18,570 nt of DNA from an uncultured Prevotella sp. (GTDB taxonomy: Bacteria; Bacteroidota; Bacteroidia; Bacteroidales; Bacteroidaceae). The notes beneath the pieces were generated by a model, which searched no databases, was not told the origin of the DNA, and saw only the letters and a list, made by a program, of their open reading frames with translations. Below, piece after piece: positions 9,649-16,626 of the stretch. The stretch lies in contig CAKPZC010000042.1 of the NCBI GenBank assembly GCA_934203355.1, positions 1 through 18,570 on the forward strand, read 5' to 3'. Position 1 is the first letter of the stretch. Each line of letters opens with the position of its first letter. Position numbers and translations under genes: made by a program.

Positions 9649-9669
9649 AGCCGAGGTCTACGACCTTTG
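9649..9669 (+). other. short hairpin after ligA
   Basis: AGGTC (9654-9658) and GACCT (9662-9666) form a 5-bp stem with a TAC loop just after the ligA stop, preceded by GTAG. It is short and lacks a T-tract. It may be a weak RNA structure or a degenerate repeat; the evidence is slight. Confidence 0.25.
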
Positions 9670-9702
9670 AAATAAGCAATAATGTAAAATTCGAGTAAAA
9701 AA

Positions 9703-10368
9703 ATGAAAGTATTAGTCTCTCCCGAGATGCATTCAGTATGTCCCGAATTTCGTGGCGCATGTATCACGGCAAATATAAAGAACTCAGAGTATTCGGATGA
9801 GTTGTGGCGCGAGATAGATGCTCTTAGCGACGAGTATAGAGCCACGCTTACAACCGAGTCGCTCAAGCTTATGACATCCATCCAGGCCACTCGCCGTATA
9901 TATAAGGTGTGTGGCAAGGACCCTTCGCGCTATCGTCCGTCGGGCGAGGCTCTTGTGCGCCGTGTGTTGCAGGGCAAGAAGTTATATCAGATCGACACAC
10001 TCGTCGACTTGATAAACCTTGCCAGCATGAAGTATGGTTATAGCATCGGGGCTTTTGATGCCGACAAGTTCTGCGGCGACACCCTCACACTCGGCATAGG
10101 TCGTGACGGCGAACCCTACGAAGGTATAGGCAGAGGAATGATAAATATAGCCGGAATGCCTGTCTATCGCGACTCGCTTGGGGGAGTGGGCACACCCACG
10201 AGCGACCACGAGCGCACAAAGGTGTCGCTTGCCACAACTCGACTCCTTGTGCTTGTCAATGGCTACGATGGTAGTGAACAGGGGGTGAGCCAAACGGCAG
10301 AGTTTATCATCGGGTTGCTTAACAGGTATTGCGAGGCTACCGATAGTGCCTATTGTTTGTATATGTAG
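9703..10368 (+). CDS. B3/B4 tRNA-binding-domain protein (PheT-like domain, stand-alone)
   Basis: This 221-aa protein resembles the stand-alone B3/B4-domain family (COG3382-like), related to the editing domain of the phenylalanyl-tRNA synthetase beta subunit. Recognisable features are ATRRIYKVCGKDPSRYRPSGEALVRRVLQGK (88-118), then IDTLVDLINLASMKYGYSIGAFDADK, and later GEPYEGIGRGMINIAGMPVYRD and GGVGTPTSDHERTKVS, which match the conserved core. Proteins of this family are thought to act on mischarged tRNA or free amino acids, but the reaction is not established here. It lies 59 bases after ligA. A possible near-promoter GACCTTTG (9662-9669) is imperfect, so it may be read through from ligA. Confidence 0.85.
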   Translation: MKVLVSPEMHSVCPEFRGACITANIKNSEYSDELWREIDALSDEYRATLTTESLKLMTSIQATRRIYKVCGKDPSRYRPSGEALVRRVLQGKKLYQIDTLVDLINLASMKYGYSIGAFDADKFCGDTLTLGIGRDGEPYEGIGRGMINIAGMPVYRDSLGGVGTPTSDHERTKVSLATTRLLVLVNGYDGSEQGVSQTAEFIIGLLNRYCEATDSAYCLYM

Positions 10369-10410
10369 TCTCTGTGTAGAGAAATGCTAATCATAATAAA
10401 ATTAATCACT

Positions 10411-10577
10411 GAAGTTTCGCAAGTTTTCAACTTGCTGTCAGTAAACGAGTTGACAAGTAGACAAGCTGTTACCCATACTTATCAAAGTTGTTATAAAGAG
10501 TTTGAGTTGTAAAAGCAAACAGCTCGTTAACTCGTCAACTTGTTAACTATCAGCATGCCAAAGGCATGCGAAACTTA
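10411..10577. repeat. BIME-like element: two inverted REP-like hairpin repeats with 8-bp periodic arms
   Basis: The outer 10-bp inverted repeats AAGTTTCGCA (10412-10421) and TGCGAAACTT (10567-10576) enclose two hairpins in opposite orientation: GCAAGTT-TTC-AACTTGC (10419-10435) and GCATGCC-AAA-GGCATGC (10553-10569). Each is followed inward by TG..AGT.AAC and then about 30 bases made of an 8-bp period close to GTTRACRA, ending AGCTGTT (10464-10470) or its complement AACAGCT (10518-10524). The two arms agree at roughly three quarters of positions, and the centre (10471-10517) is unique. It occupies most of the 241-base gap between the B3/B4 gene and the pantothenate kinase gene. No transposase is nearby, so it is a non-autonomous repeat. 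Confidence 0.75.
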
Positions 10578-10609
10578 AATTAATCATAAAACACTAATCA
10601 TTAATCGAA

Positions 10610-11440
10610 ATGGGAATAGTAATTGGTATTGATGTAGGAATAAGCACCACCAAGATTGTGGGTATTGACGAGGATGGCAAGGTACTCTCGCCAATTCGCA
10701 TACGTGCCACCGACCCTGTGACATCGCTCTATGGCGCTTTTGGCAAGTATCTTCACGAAAACCGTATACAATTGAGTGATGTAGAGAAAGTGATGCTCAC
10801 TGGTGTGGGCAGTGCCTATATCAATGAGCCTGTCTACGGACTTCCTACCGACAAGGCAGAGGAGTTTGTTGCCGATGGACTCGGAGCGCGCTATGAGACC
10901 AAGCTCGACCGTATGCTCGTTGTGAGCCTTGGCACAGGCACATCAATTGTGAAGTGCGACGGCGACGACATCAAGCATATTGGAGGAATTGGTATCGGAG
11001 GCGGCACTCTTCAGGGACTTTCGCGCCTTTTGCTCAAGACCGATGACATCAAACAGGTGGCTGCACTTGCCGCCGAGGGCGACATATCCCATATCAATGT
11101 GCTCATTAAGGACATCTGCACCAATCCGTTACAGGGGCTGCCAATGGATGCTATAGCCTCACTCTTCGGCAATGCCAAGTCCAACGCTTCGCGTGAAGAC
11201 ATTGCCCTTGGACTGATATGGATGTGTCTTCAGTCGATATGCAGTGCCACCATACTTTCGTCGTTGGGCAGTGGCATAAAGGATTTTGTGATGATAGGCA
11301 ACCTGACACTTCTGCCACAGTGTCGCCGTGTGTTCCCTGACACCGAGCGTCTGTATGGAGTGAAGTTCCGTATACCTCAATATTCCGAGTTTTGCACGGC
11401 AATCGGTGCTGCATTGTGCTATCGCAACGTGATGAAATAG
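10610..11440 (+). CDS. coaW: type II pantothenate kinase
   Basis: The product (276 aa) resembles type II (CoaW/eukaryotic-like) pantothenate kinases of the ASKHA fold, which phosphorylate pantothenate in the first step of coenzyme A synthesis. The phosphate-1 motif is IGIDVGISTTK (residues 5-15). The block VMLTGVGSAYI (61-71) is followed by PTDKAEEFVADGLGARY; Glu85 there is the likely catalytic acid by analogy with the family. VSLGTGTSIVK (105-115) is the phosphate-2 motif, and GGIGIGGGTLQGLSRLLL (125-142) is the typical glycine-rich continuation. Type II enzymes are usually less sensitive to CoA feedback, which is family knowledge and not shown here. The gene stands alone downstream of the BIME-like element; no promoter consensus is obvious. 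Confidence 0.9.
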   Translation: MGIVIGIDVGISTTKIVGIDEDGKVLSPIRIRATDPVTSLYGAFGKYLHENRIQLSDVEKVMLTGVGSAYINEPVYGLPTDKAEEFVADGLGARYETKLDRMLVVSLGTGTSIVKCDGDDIKHIGGIGIGGGTLQGLSRLLLKTDDIKQVAALAAEGDISHINVLIKDICTNPLQGLPMDAIASLFGNAKSNASREDIALGLIWMCLQSICSATILSSLGSGIKDFVMIGNLTLLPQCRRVFPDTERLYGVKFRIPQYSEFCTAIGAALCYRNVMK

Positions 11441-11513
11441 CCCTTAAACAACGGATTTGCAAAAATAGTAGAAATTTTTCAAGCAAAAGTCTGTAAATGT
11501 GGAGATTATTGTA

Positions 11514-11521
11514 TAACTTTG
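11514..11521 (+). promoter_or_regulatory. Bacteroidetes -7 element (TAACTTTG) upstream of the CapD-like gene
   Basis: TAACTTTG is an exact -7 consensus match, 82 bases before the start at 11604. The -33 site 20 bases upstream reads TCTG, a partial match. It implies a leader of about 75 bases holding a weak 5-bp hairpin (ACAGC/GCTGT, 11561-11579) and an 11-codon open frame (11540-11575) of doubtful meaning. Confidence 0.6.
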
Positions 11522-11603
11522 CATTTTGTAAAAACAGAAATGACAACTAAGTTAATCTTTACAGCGCATATGTAGCTGTTAGGCCAACAGAAATTTAGGG
11601 TAT

Positions 11604-13529
11604 ATGAAATTGTTAAGTAATTTTTTCAACTGGTATTTTGGTAGAAAGGCATTGCCTTATTGGTGCATTGTAATATTCGACTTCTTACTATGCTTCTTTG
11701 GAGGAATGTTTGTCATGTGGCTTCGTCATCCAATGTCTGAGATGTTGAGACACATGCCACAACTCATGCATACATTTTTGGCTTTCGGTGTAGCCAATGT
11801 TATCGGTTTTAGAATTTTCCATACCTATTCAGGTATATTGCGCTATTCGCAGTTTGGCGACCTTCTGCGTGTGTTGTATTCAAGCGTGCTGTCGCTTTTG
11901 ATAGCTCTTGTGTTCAACTCTACTGTGCTTCATTATGGTTTGAGTAGCTACTTCACCGTTATACATGGGCGCATGATTGTCATCATCTATATTTGCACTG
12001 CTGCCATGATGTGTGTGTCGCGTGTGGTTATCAGATTGCTTTTCGAGAGTGTGCTTGTTGGCAAGAATGCCAAGAGTGTGCTTATCTATGGCACTCATGC
12101 CGGTGCTATAGCTATGACCAACGAGATACGCAATACAAAACCGGTGAAATACCTTGTTGAGGGCTATATTGGCGACAGTAAGCCTCATTACAAGGAGCGT
12201 CTGATGGGCAAGCATATATATTCTACTCAGGAGGATTTGCTCAAGGTCATCAAAGAAAAAGGCATTTCCGTTCTTATGGTTAGTCCATTGAAGCACGAGA
12301 TGTTCTTGAAAAACCGCAATCTTCAGGACTTGTTCATCAATGCCGGTGTGAAGATCTATATAGCTCAGAATGCCGAGAAGTGGGGCAAGGTCAGTCCGAA
12401 GGAAAGAGTGCAGATGCGCGAGGTGAAGATTGAGGACTTGCTTCCACGCGACGAGATTCAGGTTGATATGGAGAAGGTGGGAGCCTTGCTCAGTGGCAAG
12501 AAGGTATTGATTACTGGTTCGGCTGGTAGCATCGGTTCCGAGATGGTGCGTCAGATTGCTGTCTACAAGCCTTCCGAGATGATGCTCATCGACCAGGCAG
12601 AGACTCCTCAGCACGACGTTCGTCTTATGATGAAGAAGAATTATCCCGACATCGTGGCACACACTGTTGTGACAAGCATTTGCAAGCACGACCGCATGGA
12701 AGAGATTTTCAACTCGTTCAAGCCCGACTATGTTTTCCATGCCGCTGCCTACAAGCATGTGCCTATGATGGAGGACAATCCGAGCGAGAGTGTGCAGAAT
12801 AATGTATGGGGCACAAAGGTGGTTGCCGACCTCAGTGTGAAGTATGGTGTGAAGAAGTTTGTGATGATTTCCACCGACAAGGCTGTCAACCCCACCAATG
12901 TTATGGGATGCTCTAAGCGTATTTGCGAAATATATGTGCAGAGTCTCGACAAGGCCATCAAGGATGGCAAGATTAAGGGTGTGACGCAGTTTGTTACCAC
13001 TCGTTTCGGCAATGTGCTTGGCTCTAACGGTTCGGTTATTCCTTTGTTCCGCAAGCAGCTCGCCGAAGGTGGTCCGCTCACGGTGACCCATCCAAAGATT
13101 ATACGTTTCTTTATGCTCATTCCCGAGGCTTGTAAGCTGGTGCTCGAAGCTGGTACCCACGGCAAGGGTGGCGAGATTTTCGTGTTCGACATGGGTGAGC
13201 CTGTGCGCATAGCCGACCTCGCCAGACGCATGATTCAGCTCAGTGGAGCCAAGAATGTTGAGATAAAATATACTGGTCTGCGTGAGGGCGAGAAACTCTA
13301 CGAGGAGGTGCTCAACGAGAACGAGAACACTTTGCCGTCGTTCCATAAAAAGATACGCATCGCTATGGTGCGCAACTATGAGTATGAGGATGCCGAGCGC
13401 GACCTTGAGGAGCTACGCGACATTGCCGCCAAGTACGACGACATGGAGACGGTGCGCAAGATGAAGGAAATTGTGCCCGAATATATTAGCAAGCACTCTC
13501 GCTACGAGGTGCTCGATAATAAAGAGTAA
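11604..13529 (+). CDS. membrane-anchored nucleotide-sugar 4,6-dehydratase (FlaA1/CapD/WbpM-like)
   Basis: This 641-aa protein belongs to the long-form polysaccharide biosynthesis dehydratases that convert UDP-GlcNAc-type sugars to 4-keto-6-deoxy intermediates for capsule, O-antigen or protein glycans. Residues 1-150 contain about four transmembrane helices, followed by a Rossmann-like CoA-binding-type domain (about 155-275). The catalytic SDR domain carries the NAD(P) motif GSAGSIG at 305-311, the triad region STDKAVNPTN with Thr424-Asp425-Lys426, and Met434-x3-Lys438 in place of the usual Tyr-x3-Lys, as in FlaA1/WbpM/PglF enzymes. RFGNVLGSNGSVIPLF and GLREGEKLYEE are further family signatures. 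It has its own promoter and a terminator, with no glycosyltransferases beside it, so it appears monocistronic. The sugar product is not determinable. Confidence 0.93.
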   Translation: MKLLSNFFNWYFGRKALPYWCIVIFDFLLCFFGGMFVMWLRHPMSEMLRHMPQLMHTFLAFGVANVIGFRIFHTYSGILRYSQFGDLLRVLYSSVLSLLIALVFNSTVLHYGLSSYFTVIHGRMIVIIYICTAAMMCVSRVVIRLLFESVLVGKNAKSVLIYGTHAGAIAMTNEIRNTKPVKYLVEGYIGDSKPHYKERLMGKHIYSTQEDLLKVIKEKGISVLMVSPLKHEMFLKNRNLQDLFINAGVKIYIAQNAEKWGKVSPKERVQMREVKIEDLLPRDEIQVDMEKVGALLSGKKVLITGSAGSIGSEMVRQIAVYKPSEMMLIDQAETPQHDVRLMMKKNYPDIVAHTVVTSICKHDRMEEIFNSFKPDYVFHAAAYKHVPMMEDNPSESVQNNVWGTKVVADLSVKYGVKKFVMISTDKAVNPTNVMGCSKRICEIYVQSLDKAIKDGKIKGVTQFVTTRFGNVLGSNGSVIPLFRKQLAEGGPLTVTHPKIIRFFMLIPEACKLVLEAGTHGKGGEIFVFDMGEPVRIADLARRMIQLSGAKNVEIKYTGLREGEKLYEEVLNENENTLPSFHKKIRIAMVRNYEYEDAERDLEELRDIAAKYDDMETVRKMKEIVPEYISKHSRYEVLDNKE

Positions 13530-13535
13530 AAACAA

Positions 13536-13558
13536 AGCCGTTGCCTTCGGCTCTTTTT
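13536..13558 (+). terminator. intrinsic terminator of the CapD-like gene
   Basis: The stem AGCCG/CGGCT (13536-13540 and 13548-13552) has a TTGCCTT loop and is followed by CTTTTT. It lies seven bases after the stop codon, a position and form typical of a factor-independent terminator. Confidence 0.75.
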
Positions 13559-13574
13559 ATCTATAATAATAGCA

Positions 13575-13683
13575 ACACAGGCAACAAGAACAGCTATGCA
13601 ACCGTTAGTTTCACGATTGTCAATGTTTGTTCTTGTTGCCTGTGTCGTTTTTCCTTGTTGCCTGTGTTTTTTGTTGTCTGTGT
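13575..13683. repeat. 18-bp inverted repeat plus direct repeats between convergent genes
   Basis: ACACAGGCAACAAGAACA (13575-13592) is the exact reverse complement of 13628-13645, with a 35-base spacer. The core CTTGTTGCCTGTGT of the right arm recurs exactly at 13654-13667 and as TTGTTGTCTGTGT at 13671-13683. The cluster fills the gap between the convergent CapD-like gene and dprA. It could act as the terminator of dprA on the minus strand or be a degenerate repeat element; it matches no family I recognise. Confidence 0.7.
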
Positions 13684-13688
13684 CTTAT

Positions 13689-14819
13689 TTATTCTATAAG
13701 GTGATAAATGCCACCTGCCATTTGTCTTACTATTCCTTGCATTTCCATATTTAGCAGGGCTGCGCTTATTGTTGGTATAGTCAGTCCCGACCTCATGCTG
13801 ATGACACTTATCTGCATATTGTTGTTGTTTGCCAACAGCGATGCTATTTTTTTCTCGTTGTCGTTAAGTTCTGGAAACAGTTGGCGTTCTATACCATTTT
13901 TCTTTGCTTTCAATAGTTGGTTGTCGTTAGCCCATCCCATTAAGTTTACAAAGTCTTCTGCCGAGGTGATGAGTGTGGCTTTGTTGTCGCGTATTAGGTT
14001 GTTGGTGCCCATGCTGTAAGATGCGCCCACGTTTCCTGGAAATGCAAATACGTCGCGGTTATAGTCCGAAGCCAGGTTGGCTGTTATTAAGCTGCCGCCT
14101 TTCGATGCGCTTTCCACCACAATTGTTGCGTCGGCAAGCCCAGCCACGATGCGGTTGCGTCTTACGAAGTTCATTTTGTCGGCATTTGTTCCAGTCATAA
14201 ATTCCGTCGCTAATCCACCCTGTCTCAGCATCTCGGTGGCGGTTTCGCGGTGTGCGGTGGGGTATAGGTAGTCGAGTCCGTGTGCCAGCACTCCCACTGT
14301 CTCCATCCCGTTGGTTAGAGCTTGGCGGTGGGCATTAATGTCCACTCCATATGCCAGTCCGCTAATGATGATAGTGTCGGGGCATAAGCTCTTCATGTCG
14401 GCGGTGAACCGTCGTATGATGTCCTGCCCGTAAATGGTGCAGTGGCGTGTGCCCACGATTGATATAATGTGTCGGTGGTTTAGGTTGGCTGTTCCTCTGT
14501 AGTATAGCACGAGTGGCGCGTCGTCGCATCTTCGCAGTCGTTCTGGGTAGTTGTCGTCGCCTATTACGAGTGGTTGTATGTTGTGATCCTCGTCGAATTT
14601 CATTTCCTGTTCAGCCCTCCGCATGGCTTCCGACACATCCTTAAGTGCTTCCTCAAGTCGTGGTGTGGCATCGGGCAGTACAGCCTTTATGTCGTGGCGG
14701 TGTTCCATTACTGCCGTTGCCGACCCTAACTTACGGTAGAGTTCCAGGCTTGTCGTCAGGTTGAAGTGGTTGATGCGAGTCAGTGCTACTGCATACAGTG
14801 TTTCTTGAGTTATGTTCAT
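13689..14819 (-). CDS. dprA: DNA-processing protein DprA
   Basis: DprA binds single-stranded DNA entering the cell during natural transformation and loads RecA onto it. The 376-aa product has an N-terminal helical (SAM-like) region (about 1-60), then the Rossmann-like core: PLVIGDDNYPERL (83-95), SIVGTRHCTIYG (120-131), IISGLAYGVDINAH (151-164), GVLAHGLDYLYP (176-187), FVRRNRIVAGL (218-228), ADATIVVESASKGGSLITA (229-247) and FAFPGN (258-263). A C-terminal winged-helix domain (about 315-376) ends IVRQMAGGIYHLIE. Length is typical. DprA is widespread in bacteria that are not known to be transformable, so its presence does not prove competence. It lies downstream of the DASS transporter gene on the same strand, separated by a strong hairpin. 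Confidence 0.95.
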   Translation of the reverse strand: MNITQETLYAVALTRINHFNLTTSLELYRKLGSATAVMEHRHDIKAVLPDATPRLEEALKDVSEAMRRAEQEMKFDEDHNIQPLVIGDDNYPERLRRCDDAPLVLYYRGTANLNHRHIISIVGTRHCTIYGQDIIRRFTADMKSLCPDTIIISGLAYGVDINAHRQALTNGMETVGVLAHGLDYLYPTAHRETATEMLRQGGLATEFMTGTNADKMNFVRRNRIVAGLADATIVVESASKGGSLITANLASDYNRDVFAFPGNVGASYSMGTNNLIRDNKATLITSAEDFVNLMGWANDNQLLKAKKNGIERQLFPELNDNEKKIASLLANNNNMQISVISMRSGLTIPTISAALLNMEMQGIVRQMAGGIYHLIE

Positions 14820-14847
14820 TACGGAGTTGTTTTTATTGTAGACAAAT

Positions 14848-14879
14848 AGGAGGGTGTGTCAAGTTCGACACACCCTCCT
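14848..14879 (-). terminator. strong hairpin between the DASS transporter gene and dprA
   Basis: A perfect 13-bp stem (14848-14860 with 14867-14879; AGGAGGGTGTGTC and its complement) has a 6-base loop. On the minus strand it follows the transporter stop by 25 bases, with an A-rich tract before and TATTTGT after. On the plus strand a T-rich run follows it. It should separate the transporter transcript from dprA. Confidence 0.75.
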
Positions 14880-14904
14880 CGTTTCTTTTTTTCGTTTATA
14901 AGGT

Positions 14905-16371
14905 TTATCCCCATACGTGTAGTTCGCCAAGTATGAATAGCAGCGCATAACCAAGCACTAGACCTATGACACCCATGGTGAGTCCAATCTTCATCATCTC
15001 GTTCTGTTTAACGAGTCCTGTAGAGTGGGCAATGGCGTTAGGAGGTGTAGAGATAGGCAGAGTCATAGCTACCGATGCAGCCACTGCGATGCCGATGAGC
15101 ACTGTAGGAGTGCCACCGATGCTGTTGAGCGAGTCGCCCATACCCTTGCACACTACTGCGAGGATAGGTACGAGCAGGGCAGCCGTTGCAGTGTTGGAGA
15201 TGAAATTCGAGAGCATGTAGCATATCAAGCCCGATGCGAGCAGTATAATCACTGGCGACCATGAGTTGAACGGGATGCTCTTTATTACGTTCTCGGCAAG
15301 TCCCGATTCGTTGAGGGCCAGTCCGAGTGCAAATCCACCTGCCACCATCCAAATGACGCTCCAGTTGATTTCCTCCAGGTCGCGAGCCTTGATAACTCCG
15401 GTGAATGCAAACACAACGATAGGAATCATTGCCACTGTGTTTGAGCCAACGCCTGTCCAGCGATCGCATATCCACAGCAGAACGGTAGCGATGAATGTCA
15501 CTGCCACCACTGTTGTGCGCCAGTTGTGCTGCACTTCGCCTTCAATCTCAAGTTCGATGGTCTTCTTCTTGAACGGGAAGAACTTCTTGAGCAAGAACCA
15601 TCCGATGAACAGCAAAATGATGGTAAGCGGCAACATATACATCATCCATTCACCAAAGCCTATGCCGAGATTCAAGCCTGTGGGCGAGTTGAGGTATTTC
15701 AGTGCGATGGCATTGGGAGGTGTTCCGATAGGAGTGCCCATGCCGCCGATGTTGGCTGCCACCGGGATAGACAGAGTCAGAGCCACACGTCCCTTGCCTT
15801 CAGGAGGCAGGGCCTTGAACACCGGAGCCAGGAATGTTAACATCATAGCTGCTGTGGCGGTGTTGCTGACGAACATCGAGAATGCGCCTGTGATGAGTAT
15901 GAATCCCAGCAGCACGTTCTCGCTTTTGTTACCGAAAGGCTTGAGCAGCGTTCTTGCGAGCAGCACGTCGAGACCCGACTTGGTGGCTGCGATAGCAAGT
16001 ATGAATCCACCAAGGAAGAGTATGATGATAGGGTCGGCAAATGTAGCCATGAGGGCACTGTGGTCGAGCAGTTCGCTTTTTTCTATGCCCGACCTAAAGA
16101 AGTGGAAGGCATTGTCCGAGGTGGTAAGCAACAGCACTCCTATGAGCGACACGGATGTAGCCCAAGGCGATATTGCTTCCGTCACCCATAATATAGTGGC
16201 GAGAGCAAACACGGCGATGATGCGCTGTTGGATAACTGTGAGTCCTTCGATGCCGAAGGTGTCGATGGGCAAATTCCATATGATTAGGCAGATGACCACC
16301 GCTACGACAAAGAGAGCAGCATTTTTCTTGCTAAATTCTCCTTTTAAAAGATTTCTCTTTTCTTGTGCCAT
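14905..16371 (-). CDS. DASS-family (SLC13/INDY-like) sodium-coupled anion symporter
   Basis: This 488-aa inner-membrane transporter belongs to the divalent anion:sodium symporter family, which imports dicarboxylates such as succinate, or citrate, sulfate and similar anions. It contains both copies of the SNT sodium/substrate signature, FVSNTATAAMM (SNT at 169-171) and FISNTATAALL (392-394), and the paired TPPNAIA motifs at 217-223 and 442-448. Around a dozen hydrophobic segments are visible and the two halves are clearly related. The carboxylate motif TPPN after SNT suggests a dicarboxylate substrate, but sulfate cannot be excluded. The gene has its own good promoter and is followed by a strong hairpin, so it is probably monocistronic. 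It is divergent from the substrate-binding lipoprotein gene. Confidence 0.94.
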   Translation of the reverse strand: MAQEKRNLLKGEFSKKNAALFVVAVVICLIIWNLPIDTFGIEGLTVIQQRIIAVFALATILWVTEAISPWATSVSLIGVLLLTTSDNAFHFFRSGIEKSELLDHSALMATFADPIIILFLGGFILAIAATKSGLDVLLARTLLKPFGNKSENVLLGFILITGAFSMFVSNTATAAMMLTFLAPVFKALPPEGKGRVALTLSIPVAANIGGMGTPIGTPPNAIALKYLNSPTGLNLGIGFGEWMMYMLPLTIILLFIGWFLLKKFFPFKKKTIELEIEGEVQHNWRTTVVAVTFIATVLLWICDRWTGVGSNTVAMIPIVVFAFTGVIKARDLEEINWSVIWMVAGGFALGLALNESGLAENVIKSIPFNSWSPVIILLASGLICYMLSNFISNTATAALLVPILAVVCKGMGDSLNSIGGTPTVLIGIAVAASVAMTLPISTPPNAIAHSTGLVKQNEMMKIGLTMGVIGLVLGYALLFILGELHVWG

Positions 16372-16451
16372 AAGGTTTTTGGTTTTGTAGGTTAGATTGT
16401 TGTTTTAATTGTTTAGATATTTGGCTAAGTGTTTTTTTACATAAGCCTTTG

Positions 16452-16483
16452 CAAATGTAATATAAATAATGAAATAGTCAAAA
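16452..16483 (-). promoter_or_regulatory. Bacteroidetes promoter for the DASS transporter gene
   Basis: On the minus strand, TTTG (16482-16479) and the -7 element TACATTTG (16459-16452) are separated by 19 bases, a full match to the Bacteroidetes consensus. It lies about 80 bases upstream of the start at 16371. The divergent promoter for the binding-protein gene is about 60 bases away, so shared regulation is possible. Confidence 0.7.
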
Positions 16484-16521
16484 CTTTTAACGTGATTTTA
16501 TTTTAAAATTTTTATTAAGCC

Positions 16522-16552
16522 TTGTTTGTTGTTTTTTTTAGTATTAAATTTG
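16522..16552 (+). promoter_or_regulatory. Bacteroidetes promoter for the substrate-binding lipoprotein gene
   Basis: TTG (16522-16524) lies 20 bases before the -7 element TAAATTTG (16545-16552). The start codon at 16627 is about 75 bases downstream. No cobalamin or other riboswitch pattern is visible in that leader. Confidence 0.6.
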
Positions 16553-16626
16553 CAACACTATTCATTGATTGTTCACAACACAATAATGATAAAGGTTGAA
16601 TCTAATTGAATTATTCATAAATAAAT

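Noticed and set aside
10441..10547. Possible CRISPR-like array because of repeated GTTRAC units
   Set aside because: The units are 8 bp with no spacers and are arranged as inverted arms; there are no cas genes nearby.
11880..13346. Long open frame (488 codons) on the minus strand opposite the CapD-like gene
   Set aside because: It lies wholly antisense to a gene with complete family motifs. Its translation is rich in His, Leu and Asn with no domain, as expected from a codon-biased shadow frame.
15266..16390. Long open frame (374 codons) on the plus strand opposite the DASS transporter gene
   Set aside because: It is antisense to a transporter with both SNT motifs. The translation is Ser/Pro/Met-rich with no recognisable domain or signal.
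16553..16626. Possible cobalamin riboswitch before the binding-protein gene
   Set aside because: The leader is about 75 bases, AT-rich, and lacks any B12-box-like sequence.
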